DNA from: Cloeon dipterum
Taxonomy: Eukaryota; Arthropoda; Insecta; Ephemeroptera; Baetidae
Assembly: GCF_949628265.1 (NCBI RefSeq)
Contig: NC_088789.1
Location: 28,451,883-28,515,882, forward strand
Direction: 5' to 3'
DNA: 64,000 nucleotides
Shown: in pieces, positions 11,901-21,815 of the stretch
Position numbering within the stretch: position 1 is the stretch's first letter
Layout of the letters: each line of letters opens with the position of its first letter
Program-made: the position numbers and the translations under genes
Notes under the pieces: model-generated
What the model was told of the DNA's origin: nothing
Seen by the model: only the letters and a program-made list of their open reading frames with translations
Databases searched by the model: none

Positions 11901-13124
11901 TGCGCCTCTACCCCGTGGCGCCGTTCCTCACGCGAATTTTGCCGGAAGAATCTAGGATCTCGGGATACAGAATTCCAGCTATGGTACGTTTGAAAAATAA
12001 AAAAGATGAAATAAAAATTGGGGTGTGGGTTTAAAAAGGAATTAAAAGGGTTTTTGTAAAAAATGAATAGGAAAAGTCATCCAACTATTTTAAAAACATT
12101 TTTCAATAATAAAAAGGATTTTTTTGAAATGAAACTATGCTCCGGGGAGAAATCCCCAATTTTTACAAATTTGCGAGATTTTTAGTTTTTCCCTAAATTG
12201 GTTCAAATTGGTCGTAGACCAAAAATTCTGACACCAAAAAACTCGTCTCATTAATTTGAATAACTTTCCTGTTGACCTTAAAGTCGCAGGCCAAAGGTCA
12301 AGGTCACTAAAATCAAATTTTCAAAATAAAACTCAAATTTTAAAATGAAAAAATTAAAATATTTTAATTTCGATATTGCCATTTTGTAGAGCACGAAAAA
12401 TTAGTTAAGATGGGTAGAAATTTGGAACAGAGTTTTACCTGATTTATTTATTAAAAAATTAAAAATGAAAAAATTGTGCTTTTTCGGGTTTTTAAAAATT
12501 GTTTGCATTCCCAAATCTTAGCTTCTAATGATCAGATTTTCAAAAACAGCACACCGCTAGACTATTCTCGCCCTCCACTAGACAGTCAACCCCTTGAACC
12601 CCATTTTTGCACCCCTAAAATCGTAATTTTTTCACGATATTTTGATGTGGAAAGGGTTTTCTTCCTGATTGGCATATTCAGACAACAAAAAATGGACAAA
12701 TGCTGACTGATAACCTTTTTATTTCAGAGTTTAGTGCTACTGTCGTTATTCACGAGCGGCCGTGATGCAAACAATTTCCGAGACCCGCTGCGGTTTTGGC
12801 CTGAAAGGTGGTCGCGCAAAACAGCCCAGCAGAATGGCCTTTTGGGGGTGACGCAGGCGAGTGGCGCCATTCCTTTCGGTCTGGGCGCCCGCTCGTGTAT
12901 CGGACGCAAACTTGCCGAAACACAAATCTTTGAACTTCTAACACAGGCAAGAGTTTATAATTTAATTTTAATAAATTATAATTTAAACGTATTTTTGGTG
13001 ATTGCAGTTGATGAGTGAGTTCAAAATTGAGTTGGTCAACCCGAAGAAGGAGGTGGACATTGTTTTGAAGATGGTCAGCGTGCCGAACCAGCCCCTGGCG
13101 ATCCGGTTGGTGCCCAGGAAGTGA
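5943..13124 (+). CDS. sad: Ecdysteroid 2-hydroxylase, mitochondrial cytochrome P450 CYP315A1 (shadow)
   Basis: Eight exons keep phase: 5943-6058, 6737-7045, 10264-10442, 10500-10712, 11602-11738, 11792-11983, 12728-12946, 13008-13124, for 493 residues. The N-terminus is Arg/Ser-rich without a membrane anchor (RRLRATISHAADITR), as in mitochondrial P450s. Landmarks: RGLPLVGT near the start, GLLFMNGEEWLHFRRIMN in helix C, the I-helix AGDTSAVTMQW, KESMRLYPVAPF (ExxR), FWPERW, and the haem loop FGLGARSCIGRK with the Cys ligand. Order and wording match Drosophila shadow as I remember it (HKQYGPIFRE versus HKQLGPVYRE, RSCIGRRVALKQ versus RSCIGRKLAETQ). CYP315A1 acts at carbon 2 of the ecdysteroid nucleus, a late step before 20-hydroxylation, in the mitochondria of steroid-producing tissue. 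The last intron appears to use a GC donor. Intron 2 is about 3.2 kb. Confidence 0.93.
7046..10263. other. Large second intron of CYP315A1
   Basis: About 3.2 kb with no supported exon. It holds a GC-rich stretch at about 7550-7880, a copy of repeat family C at about 8940-9090 (TAGACGATTGACTATTTTTC and relatives, shared with 40275-40380 and 41265-41375), and a GC-rich island at about 9820-9960 with no coding sense. The rest is AT-rich. It could hold enhancers, since first or second introns often do, but nothing in the sequence proves it. Confidence 0.5.
11015..11422. mobile_element. Palindromic MITE, copy 2
   Basis: An inverted-repeat element inside CYP315A1 intron 10713-11601. The left arm has CCAACAGATGGCGCC at 11032-11046 and the right arm the inverse GGCGCCATCTGTTGG at 11376-11390. 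The centre contains TTTTGACGTGCTGAAAACC and its inverse. It groups with copy 4 (44142-44560) rather than with copies 1 and 3. Right terminus is degraded. Confidence 0.8.
12947..13007 (+). other. GC-AG intron in CYP315A1
   Basis: The last intron starts CAG|GCAAGA and ends TTGCAG. With this donor the protein reads FELLTQ-LMSEFKIEL, the same length as the matching stretch of Drosophila shadow. A GT donor six bases downstream (AGA|GTTTAT) would add Ala-Arg and fits less well. Confidence 0.6.
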
Positions 13125-14195
13125 AGTGGACAAAAAAATATTAGACGACCAAAATTTCCTTTCTATGGCAAAGGAGTTTTAATGATTGAACTACCAAGTT
13201 TATGAGTACAAAGCAAAAAGTATCACTTTGAAATCTCGTCCTTTTAAGATTAGATACGTAATAAATTAAGCGGTGAAACGACTTTAAGCTGATATAAGTC
13301 TGCGAGGAATTAAAAGCAGTGCTGAATCACACAAAACGACTTTTATTATTCCACACCTGTATATTTATATTTTTTCTGTTATTATTACAACCAAAGAGGC
13401 ACGCTCTTCAAGTTATCATTACACTGAATTGCATGTATTTTTATTCTGGCCTTGAACAAAGCATGAAATATATTTTTGCTGCTCCGATTAAGTGACCTTT
13501 TTCTCTCTTCATTCGAATATAAACGAGTGAGCATTTTTGTCTGCTTAATGCGGTTGACTCTGCATGATGTCGCGGTTTTCCATTGCAGACGAAGATTATG
13601 TTACGCAGCTCTAGGTTTCATTTTATTAAATAAGCTTCGAATTTTGCTGTCGGACTTTTTACTGAAAAATAAAATTATCTCAGCCCTCTTAAAGAACGTC
13701 TTTGACGAAGTTTCTGAGCACACCAATCGATTCCTGAGGGTCGAATTAGGTTAGGTGGGTACTTTCCGACCAAAAAGTCCAGCAACATTTTTCCCGCCAA
13801 AACATTATGAATGTGAGAACTGCGCATGCGTCACAGCTGGCTGAATCTGAAAAAGGAGACATTCATACAGGCTCAAACCAGCTCTGACGCATGCGCACTT
13901 TTCGCATTTACGTTCATATTGTTTTGGCGGGAAAAAAGGTTCGCACGTTGCGCGGGACTTTTTGGTCGGAAAAAATATCCATTTTACTTAATTCGACCCT
14001 CGAAAATCGATTAGTGTGCTCAGAAACTTTGTCAAAGACGGTCTTTAAAAATGAGAGAGAATGAAATAGAAAATTAATTCATAAAATATCGCACCTGGGC
14101 GACCAGAGGTAAATTTTGGCGCTGAGAGTTTATTAGTTTGGAAGAGTATCTTCAGATGACGCGTGTTAACCGCATTTTTCCATTTGGACCGAGTC
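13125..14195. other. Intergenic: CYP315A1 3' end and fold-back element
   Basis: AATAAA near 13258 is a candidate polyadenylation signal for CYP315A1. The second half is a fold-back element (13690-14050, listed separately). Nothing else is recognisable. Confidence 0.5.
13690..14050. repeat. Fold-back (inverted repeat) element
   Basis: Arms of about 150-170 bp are inverted copies: GACGAAGTTTCTGAGCACAC ... CAATCGATT on the left against AATCGATTAGTGTGCTCAG ... CTTTGTCAAAGACG on the right. Inner blocks TTCCGACCAAAAAGTCC and GGACTTTTTGGTCGGAA, and GCGCATGCGTCA and TGACGCATGCGC, are also inverted. No coding sequence; probably a non-autonomous DNA element. Confidence 0.75.
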
Positions 14196-14385
14196 TATAA
14201 AGGTCTAAGGAGAGTAGAGGCTCGCAATTTATATTCTCTCCTTATCTGACTGAGTACAGACGTTTCGCGTGGTTCATCGCAGTTCGAGTTGCACCTGAAA
14301 ACTAATTTGTATTCGTCGTTCTTTTAACGTGCTTAACACGCAGTTTTATTTTTTCCTTGATTTTTTTCTGTAAGAAAATCTGAAA
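14196..14385 (+). promoter_or_regulatory. TATA-box promoter and leader of BTB-BACK gene 1
   Basis: TATAAAG at 14196-14202 sits in GAGTCTATAAAGGTC. Transcription would begin roughly 30 bp downstream, near 14228, giving a leader of about 155 nt to the ATG at 14386. No upstream intron is evident, unlike genes 2-6 of the array. Position inferred from the motif only. Confidence 0.5.
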
Positions 14386-15925
14386 ATGTCAGGTGATAAC
14401 GAAGTAGTCGACTGGCGCAGTAAAAAAACCTTCACCGAACAGCTTTGGGGCATGTACGAAGCTCAACACGGGACTGATCTCAACATTGTTATCTCGGGTG
14501 ACGGAGAAAAGGTTATTATTTAACTTATTTATTTTAATTTTGATTGATTTAAATGCATTCAACGTCTTTTTATTTTTAGTAGCTCGCGTGTATGTAATTC
14601 AACTCGGGTCTGGTATTTAATTAAATTTATCTGATTTCAGGTTTTTCGTTGCCACAGCTTGATTTATCAAAGGCTTGTAACCGAAGAAATTGACGTACAG
14701 CCTCAGCCAACTATTTTTGAGGATATCGGTGAAATTGATCCTGAAGTTTTCGAAGTCATTTTGAGGTGAGTCCTTTGTTTTAATCATATTCACATGGGCT
14801 CACGAAAGCTCATTGGGAGAAGCTTTTACCTCTAATTTCTTGCGCGGATTTTTTCCGTTTCCGTGAAAATCTAAAATTTCCTGCTGTGCAGATTTATTTC
14901 TTTAAAATTGCTTTTTTCTGCCTAATTTCCTCAAAAATGTCTCTATGAGAAATTTTCGAGTCGAGTTCATGAGCCATAATTAAAAAATTATTAAAAACCA
15001 AGGTCAGCAAGAAACTGGTAAAAATATTTTCTGAAATAAATGCGTGTTTGTTGCAATCCTGGGAGAAAAGGACCATCGCCGCATTGAGGGATTTTGATGA
15101 AATGCAAGGAATTATAAAATTCTGGATTCGAAATGCTCAGAATTGCTTCCGCAGAGCATTCCGAACATCGCTCGGATTTTGAAAATTGACAAATATGCGC
15201 TCAACAATTTCCCCTGTGAGTAACACATTTTTTGATGGCATTCAGGTTTGGATACACGGACGAACTTAAGGCTAAAGACCTGCAAGAGCTCATCGCAGTC
15301 AGCAGAGTGGCCAAGATATTCAACATGAACAGGGTCAGTAAGGAATGCGACTGGTTGATCGAATTGGAAGTTAGCGCAGACAACATTTGGTACCTCATTG
15401 ATTGCATGAACGACGACGAGCCAAAATTGCAGGATTTAGCAAGAAGAGTGAGCAAATCCGCATTTTCCTTTCTAAATTTGTATGCTGATATTTATTTGTT
15501 TTGTTCAGGTTTTAGCCGAAAACATTGACGTTTGTTTGAAGTCTCCAAAATTCAAGGACTGCAGCCTAAAAGCGCTCGAATTCGTTCTGGACCAAGAGGA
15601 GCTGTCTGTCCCCGAAATGACTTTGATCCAGTCTGTGGTCCTGTGGGCCAAAAACAGGGAGCCTAATCTGAATGCGGAAAAATCGAAACAACTTTTGGGC
15701 CCGTGCTTGGGAAAAATTCGCTTTTTGTCTTTGACATCGGGTCAGTTCAACGAAATAACCCAGAAGCACGAGTTGCTCCCGCCAGGAGATTGCCTTTCTA
15801 TTTTAGTTTCAATCATAACTAAACAAGTCTCGCATCTTCCCGATTACATTTGTAAACTGGACACTCCCAGGACAGTCGTGAATCGAGGACATAGACCGAA
15901 CTTCCGCTGGTGGCTCTTAAAATAG
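14386..15925 (+). CDS. BTB-BACK protein without PHR domain (array gene 1)
   Basis: Exons 14386-14511, 14641-14765, 15246-15447, 15509-15925; 289 residues. The BTB domain spans about residues 9-125 (DWRSKKTFTEQLWGMYEAQ, DLNIVISGDGEK, VFRCHSLIYQRL, FGYTDELKAKDLQELIA). BACK spans about 150-255 (LEFVLDQEELSVPEMTLIQS, VVLWAKNREPNLNAEKSKQL, LLGPCLGKIRFLSLTSGQF). The chain stops about 25 residues after BACK (LPDYICKLDTPR then WWLLK), where the five genes downstream go on into a linker and PHR-like domain. BTB proteins of this class dimerise and recruit Cullin-3; here the substrate-binding module would be missing. Exon boundaries are those of genes 2-6, so it is part of the same expansion but the most diverged member. 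It may be a natural short form or a truncated copy; no later PHR exon was seen downstream. Confidence 0.82.
14820..15062 (+). repeat. Dispersed repeat family B in BTB gene 1 intron
   Basis: Intron 14766-15245 contains the family B order: TTTCTTGCGCGGATTT, GTGAAAATCTAAAATTTCC, GCAGATTTATTTCTTTAAAA, AGCAAGAAACTGGTAAAAA, GTTTGTTGCAATCCTG. It is the same orientation as 2505-2795 and 61795-62115. Confidence 0.6.
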
Positions 15926-17150
15926 AATTAACTGCGATCGCGAATTCAATTTAAATATGTACTCCAGGAGAGATTTTGTGATGTTTAAATCGTAATTTAT
16001 ATATATAAAAAAACAGTATGAAAATCGTTTTGTATACAAAGAGTGAGACCAGGAAACATTAATGTGGGCATGATTGTTTATCTGCTGTAAGTTGACAGCA
16101 AGAAAATCCACTTTTCATGCTCTTCTGGAACTCCCTCAATGATCCAATTCGATTTAGCCTAATTTTTTTCGTTTTTTTTTTTACAAAACAGACGAAGCAC
16201 AAAACATATTTATTTAAATAGGATATATTAATTTAAATAAATTTTAAAATTATGGCTCTTTGATCATATTGTCAAAAAGCACTGCTATATATCAAATAAA
16301 ATTTCAAATCTTGCTTGAATTTCAGTCTATTATTTTTCCCCGCTATTATTGAAGCCGCCAACAGATGGCGCATCCAAAGACTTTCTTCAAAAATATTGTT
16401 TTAAGCAATTTTAAGGCATTACCGCTGCGATTTCAGATTCAATCTAGCTATTTTGCTTTTTTCAATTAATTTGCTTTTTTTGACGTGCTGAAAACCAAAA
16501 TCGGTTCTGCCATTCGCCGTAGAAACGTTGGAAAAGATTTTTTATTTCAAAAAATAGTTTTTCACGATTCTACGGCGATTGGCTGAACCGATTTTGGTTT
16601 TCAGCACGTCAAAAAATAGCAAATTAATTGAAGAATGCACAGTAGCTAGATTGAGTCTGAAATCGCAGCGGAAGTGCCTTAAAATCGAAAGTCTACGGTG
16701 GCGCCATCTGTTGGCGGCTTCGAACACTTAGGGTTTATGCAACTGGTGAATTAAGTAATATTAATTTAAATTTTATATCGAGGATTCATTAATGTTTAAA
16801 AAAGGCATTTAATGGCTCACTTTAAAACAATTTTAGCTACTTAAGTTGCAACAGGGGATTGAAAGGGGTGGAAAATATACACCCATAAACGTTGCAAAAA
16901 TTTGTGTACTGAGTGCAACTTCCAATAAACAAAAAAGAAAAACCACAAAAAATTTACACGTCATTCAACAGCTTTTAAGCACATTTTCTTAATTCCAAAA
17001 TCATTAGGAGCTAATTTTTCCCAAAATTGTAATTGAAAACAAAAATAGACACCATTGCCCTTTGACATATTTCAATGCCGAAAATATTTTGTAAATTTTG
17101 CTGAGTTTGCTTGAACCATGCCAATTTTCAGTCAGAATGGGAAGAATCAA
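15926..17150. other. Intergenic between BTB genes 1 and 2
   Basis: AT-rich. ATCAAATAAAATTTC near 16290 is a possible polyadenylation signal for gene 1. MITE copy 3 fills 16346-16748. From 16750 to 17150 I see only A/T-rich sequence; CAGAATGGGAAGAATCAATG near 17134 has a short match near 32178. Confidence 0.45.
16346..16748. mobile_element. Palindromic MITE, copy 3
   Basis: Nearly the reverse complement of copy 1. The left end is truncated (begins ATTATTGAAGCCGCC), while the right end is full (GGGTTTATGCAACTGGT). Motif blocks CCAACAGATGGCGC at 16358-16371 and GGCGCCATCTGTTGG at 16700-16714. It lies between BTB genes 1 and 2. Confidence 0.85.
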
Positions 17151-17578
17151 TGCTCTTATAATAAAATATATTAATTATCCCTTTTCTGATTGAGGAGTGC
17201 GAGACCTCCCCGCCAAGAGCGAGAGATCTGCACGCTACCCATTTCTCCACCATGCGTTTTTATTTTCCTACCCCGCCGCCCACGCACAGTCACAGTCGCT
17301 CATTGTCAGTCTCACACCGCGCACACTACTCACTGGCTGCATTTTGCGATTCTGGTGCTCAACCCATTGTTGCAGGAGAAGTTACCTTACTTAAATTCAG
17401 CTTCGTCAGCTTCAGACAGCAATGCGCGTATGATTGTTCACATTATCTCGCTTTTAAAACCCTCTAACCTTTTTGATTTGCATGTTGCAGAGTCGGATTA
17501 GTGCCCTGCATGTTATTCTCAGCTATTAGTATTGAGGCTCTACTTGACAAATTCCACAAATTCTTCACTGCCGGCAAG
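17150..17578 (+). promoter_or_regulatory. Leader of array gene 2 with 5' intron
   Basis: A leader exon similar to those of genes 3-6 (GAGAGATCTGCACGCTACC, then ATGCGTTTTTATTTTCC at 17252) ends AATGCGC|GTATGA. A 63-bp intron (17428-17490) follows, ending GTTGCAG. In this copy the frame opened by the ATG at 17252 stays open across the splice and joins the coding frame, so a form with about 108 extra N-terminal residues is possible. The leader region of genes 3-6 does not allow this. Confidence 0.5.
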
Positions 17579-19972
17579 ATGTCTAGCGAGGAGGAATTCG
17601 AAACCGTCGAACTATCCGACTGCGACTGGCGCAGCGGAAAGACTCTGACAGAACAGCTGTTGTTCATGTTCGAAAACAAGCTGGGGGTCGATTTCGGAAT
17701 CACTGTTGTCAGTGGCGACAAAAAGCATATTAAGGTATTATTTTTTTGGTGCAGATTTAGACGAAATTTGCTGAAAGGTTGCCGCATATTATTCCTGAAT
17801 TCCAAGAATTTTCTATTTTATAAAGAGCGGGCCTTTGATTTTTGGGATTTTTACAAAAATTAAATTTAACCTGGTCAACAATGCAACTTTTATTCTGATT
17901 GAGGCAAAATTAAATATTTTTGTTGTCTAAAATATTATTTTTCCCGTCAAACAATTGTAGGTCATAAAAGAGAGGTAAAAAAATGTAGCAAATCAATTTT
18001 GAGCATTTTAAATAGCCATAACGTTCCCCATTTAATTGGGAATGACATAAAAAATGTTTAAACCTCATTTTAAAATTAAATTGTGGTTTTTGCACCCTGA
18101 ATATCAAGATTTTTTTAATTGTGCGGATTTTATCATTGTTTATCGTTCAATTCACATAATCAAAAGGGGCTTTGACCCTATTTTGATTGAAAATAATTAT
18201 TTTCAATATTCAAGGCAGTGGTTGGAGCACTGTTAAATTAACTGAATGTTTTTGGTGTCGTTTCATGATTTTTTCAGTTCTGACTTGATCTTATATTTGT
18301 CTCACTTCCGTTAAGTAATAATTTTCTAAAAAATGGAATTTTAACAATAAAATACCTCTATATGTTGTGATTTACAGACGTTTCTATGCCACAAATTGAT
18401 CGTTCGGAGGCTCTCCCCAAATTTCGACGCGAATCTCGATGAACCTGACGGTGGTTCCCTTTCTTTGTCCATTGACAACCTGGATCCTGACATTTTCGCT
18501 GAAATTTTGAAGTATATATGACTCACTTTTCAATCAAAAAATGCTTTATTTTAATTTGATTGAAATTTTAAGGTTTGCATACACGGAAAAGCTAAATGTT
18601 GAGGAGCTACAGGACGTTTTTGCAGTCTACGAGTTTGCCAATTTGTACAACATGGACGTCGTCAAGAGGCAATGCAACAAGCTGTTTATGGTCAAGATGA
18701 ACAATGACAATGTTTGGGATTTGCTAACTTTCATGGAGAAGCAGCCGCCGGATGTGGATTTGGAGCGCTGTTTGAGCTTGGTGAGTGTCACGAATAAATT
18801 TTCACAGCAGGGGAAAAATGTAAAAAATTCATTTCTTGAATTTCTTGCGCAAGAAATTAGTAAAAATAAAGCAAATTTAATGCCACACTGCTCTTCATTG
18901 TCCTAATTTCTGTTTCCAGTGTCTTTCCACGAGCGACATTGGTTTTCTGAATACGCCCAAGTTCCTCGACTGCAGCCTCAAAGTGCTGGAATTCATCTTG
19001 GGCCAGGAGGAGCTGCCTGTCGCTGAAGTGCATTTGGCTGAATCCGTGATTCGTTGGGCCAAACACAAGGAGCCGGAACTGACTCCGGAAAAGTCGATAG
19101 AGCTTCTTGGCCCGTGCTTGGGGAAAATCCGCTTTTTGTGCCTGACTCCGGCCGAGTTCACCGAAGTCGTCGCCCTCAGCGGATTGCTGCTCCAAGAGGA
19201 CTGTTTCTCCATTCTGATCAACATCATTTCTTCTGGAAACAAAGCGATGCCTCTACCAGATTACATTTGCAAATTGGCCACTCCCAGGATGAGCCTGGAA
19301 TATATGGAACTTGAGACAGATTCGTCCACGCCTTCCTCGGAGGAACAGCGAGAAAGTTCAACGTCTCCTCCAAAAAAAGTGGAGCCCAGTGCAGCAGCTG
19401 CTGTGGAGACAAATCCAACAAAAACAAATGAGGTCGAGAATAAGAAGGCTCCTTCGACGTCTACGAAGCCTGATTTTTTGCTTGTTTGCCGTGATGCTGA
19501 TCCCAATCATGAACCCAAAATGTTATCAATTAGTAAAGATCCAGGAGAGATTAAAGTCAACATCGAAGTGTCAAAAGCAGTAGGTATCAAAGGAGTTAGG
19601 ATCACGTCCCAATCGACTCCAGATAAGTGCGAGCCTGGCAATTACCAGGAGGCCATGTTTGTCAGACTGCTGAAAGTCACCGACAAAAAGAAGTCGCAGT
19701 GTGCCTATATGGCCTACACTCAAAATGCTCCAAATGGACAAAACAAACATTTTGATGTGATGTTCAAGAAACCCTTTTGGTTGGAAGCAAGAAAGGTGTA
19801 CATATTGGAGGTGGTTTTGCGCAAGTCAGGAAATTACATGCTTTACACTCGACCGAGTTCGGTTTCTGTCGACGATTGCCACGTCAAGTTTAAGGTGAAT
19901 GAATCTAAAAAAAGCACACATGGCGCTGACCCAATTGAAGCCATATTTTTCAAAATCAAGGAGCGCACATAG
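17579..19972 (+). CDS. BTB-BACK-PHR-like protein (array gene 2)
   Basis: Exons 17579-17734, 18378-18511, 18573-18780, 18920-19972; 516 residues. BTB about 16-140 (DCDWRSGKTLTEQL, FLCHKLIVRRLSPNF, FAYTEKLNVEELQDVFA), BACK about 170-275 (VIRWAKHKEPELTPEKS, LLGPCLGKIRFLCLTPAEF), a charged linker about 285-345 rich in Ser, Pro, Thr and Glu, and a PHR-like beta domain about 350-512 (VGIKGVRITSQSTPDKC, NKHFDVMFKKPFW, GADPIEAIFFKI). BTB-BACK-PHR is the layout of BTBD1/2/3/6 and fly lute, which act as Cul3 adaptors; the same role is inferred here. The start chosen is the ATG common to the array; an in-frame ATG lies upstream at about 17510 (MLFSAISIEALLDKF). It is the most distinct of the five long copies. 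Confidence 0.87.
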
Positions 19973-20760
19973 ACTGAAAAAAAAACTAAAATTTCGTGTT
20001 TGTTTCTCATCGCTTTTGTTTAACAAAGCAATTATTTTTTTCCATCATGTCAAAGAGAGGATGTGATAAATTAAGAGGACCGTATTCTAAAATTAATAAT
20101 TAGATCACCCAACTAACTCTTGGCTCGTGTCATCTGATTTCAATGAAATTTGTTACTTGTGTTGCCCTATTAGTGATCCTTTGTTGAAACCTAAATTTAA
20201 GGGCAAAATCTCCGAAATCGCCTATTTTATAGGGGCTCAAAGTTTGAGTTTTTTTTTCGTGTGATTAATGACAGCTGTGAAACTTTTGGTACAAATTAAA
20301 ACTTGAAAGGTCTGGGTTTGGAACTCACCTCCAGCCTTCAGAAAGAGCTTTTGAGCCTAATTTAAACGCTCGCCTTCTGTAGTTCCACCAGAAACCCAAA
20401 TCTGAACTCGTTGCCGATGTATCTTTTGCGCCATTTGTTCGTTTTTCAAATATTTTACACTATTTCTGAAATTTCTGTGATCGCTGGAAACGTTCAATAT
20501 TAATGCTCAAAGAAATACATGTTTTTGATTTGTTGTATGGTAGCAAATTTGTAACATTCTTGTCATGAAGAAAATGCTGAATAAAATTAAATCGATTACT
20601 AAAAATATTTATTCTTCCTACAAGCCATATTCACTTTGAAATAAATTAAAATATTATTTTGTGTCTTTAAAACACGACTTCTGTTGCCATTTCTTGCATG
20701 ATTTGAATTTGAATTTTATGTATTTAAGAATAAACAAGTGGCAATAGCGCCGCTTGGCTC
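19973..20760. other. Intergenic downstream of array gene 2
   Basis: AT-rich, no open frame of note. AATAAAATTAAATCG near 20580 could serve as a polyadenylation site, which would make a long 3' UTR. At about 20735-20760 the sequence turns GC-rich into the upstream block of gene 3. Confidence 0.4.
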
Positions 20761-20838
20761 TCCGGGCGGCCGATGGGCGCTTCCTGCCTGCCCTTTGGGC
20801 ACTTCTGGTCCGTCGACCGGCAAAACCACAAAACGGAT

Positions 20839-20858
20839 CTCAGGTCACGTGACCTGAG
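20839..20858. promoter_or_regulatory. 20-bp perfect palindrome with CACGTG core
   Basis: CTCAGGTCACGTGACCTGAG reads the same on both strands. It contains GTCACGTGAC, the form of E-box favoured by Mitf/TFE-type bHLH-zipper factors. It also contains AGGTCA and TGACCT nuclear-receptor half sites as an inverted repeat with a 2-base spacer. It lies about 975 bp before the ATG of array gene 3. Which factor binds is unknown. Confidence 0.45.
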
Positions 20859-21129
20859 GAAGTTCGCAGAAGGGCAAGGATGAAAAGCCGCGGCCAATTA
20901 TCGACAACTTTGCTCGAAATTAATTAAAAAAAGCAATAAAAACCGCCCTCGGAACGGATCTCAGGTCGTGGAACCCTGAAAAAGGTCGTTTGGGCATATC
21001 AGGTAAGAGTCGGAAAAATTGCCAGCCAGATGAGGCGTCGTGGTCGACGATGCGATGAACGGTCGAATTTAAATAGAAAGAAAACCATTTTCGGGTGTGC
21101 ACTTCACGTGTGGCGAAGGCGAAAAAATC

Positions 21130-21420
21130 GTAAAAAATGAAATTTAATTTTTCTATGGGCGCGAAAAATCTGAAAATCGGTTTCCAGACCGGCGTTGGAC
21201 ATACACGTGCGATGGAACAGATTAAAACCTATAGTAAGTCCTCTTGCGTAAAAAATGGCGAATTTTGGGATTTCCCATGTTATTCTTATGGAGAAAGTGC
21301 AAAAATCACGTTTTTCAAAGTTAAAAAACATAATCCTCGTAGGATTTTGAACGGATCGTCTCGTATTTGGTTTCAAAATGTTCCCAGATAAATTTCGCGT
21401 TTTTTCCCCGATCACGATCA
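21130..21420 (+). repeat. Dispersed repeat family E, copy 1
   Basis: GGGCGCGAAAAATCTGAAAA, TCCAGACCGGCGTTGG, GGCGAATTTTGGGATTTCCC and AGGATTTTGAACGGATCG recur in inverted order at 42500-42760 (CCAACGCCGGTTTGGGAACC, GCGCCCATAAAA). Non-coding. Confidence 0.55.
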
Positions 21421-21815
21421 TGAGAAAAATTTATAATGCCTCTTCTCCCCGCATAATTAAACTTTGAAACTGTGCTCAGTGTTCAGTCTCGCGCCAACAG
21501 CGAATGTGTAGTGGAGCGAACGATCTGAAGAGGACGCACGCTACCAGCACCATGCGTGTTTATTGTCCAACTAACCGCACCCACTGCCACTGGTTGCTCC
21601 TTTAGATTCTGGTACTCAACCAAAGTTTCGAGTTGTTACCTTTAAAATTCGCAGCTTCAGATAACAATGCGCGTATGTATGATTCACATTATCACTTTTT
21701 TTACACGCCTTACCTTTTTGATTTGCATTGCAGTGTCAGACAAGGACCCTGCATGTTGTTGTTGTCAGCGATTAGGGAGGCTCTAGACAAATTCTCCACT
21801 GTCGGCATCGGCAAT

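Larger units (their letters stand above)
20760..21815 (+). promoter_or_regulatory. Upstream region and leader of array gene 3
   Basis: The GC-rich block CGGGCGGCCGATGGGC...CTGCCCTTTGGGCAC...GGTCCGT (about 20766-20815) recurs ahead of genes 4, 5 and 6. A 20-bp perfect palindrome lies at 20839-20858, and a copy of dispersed repeat E at 21130-21420. The leader (GAGCGAACGATCTGAAGAGG, ACGCACGCTACCAGCACC) contains a short upstream frame (21552-21605) and a 5' intron (21673-21733). Gene 6 has a nearly identical leader just before its ATG. Confidence 0.5.
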
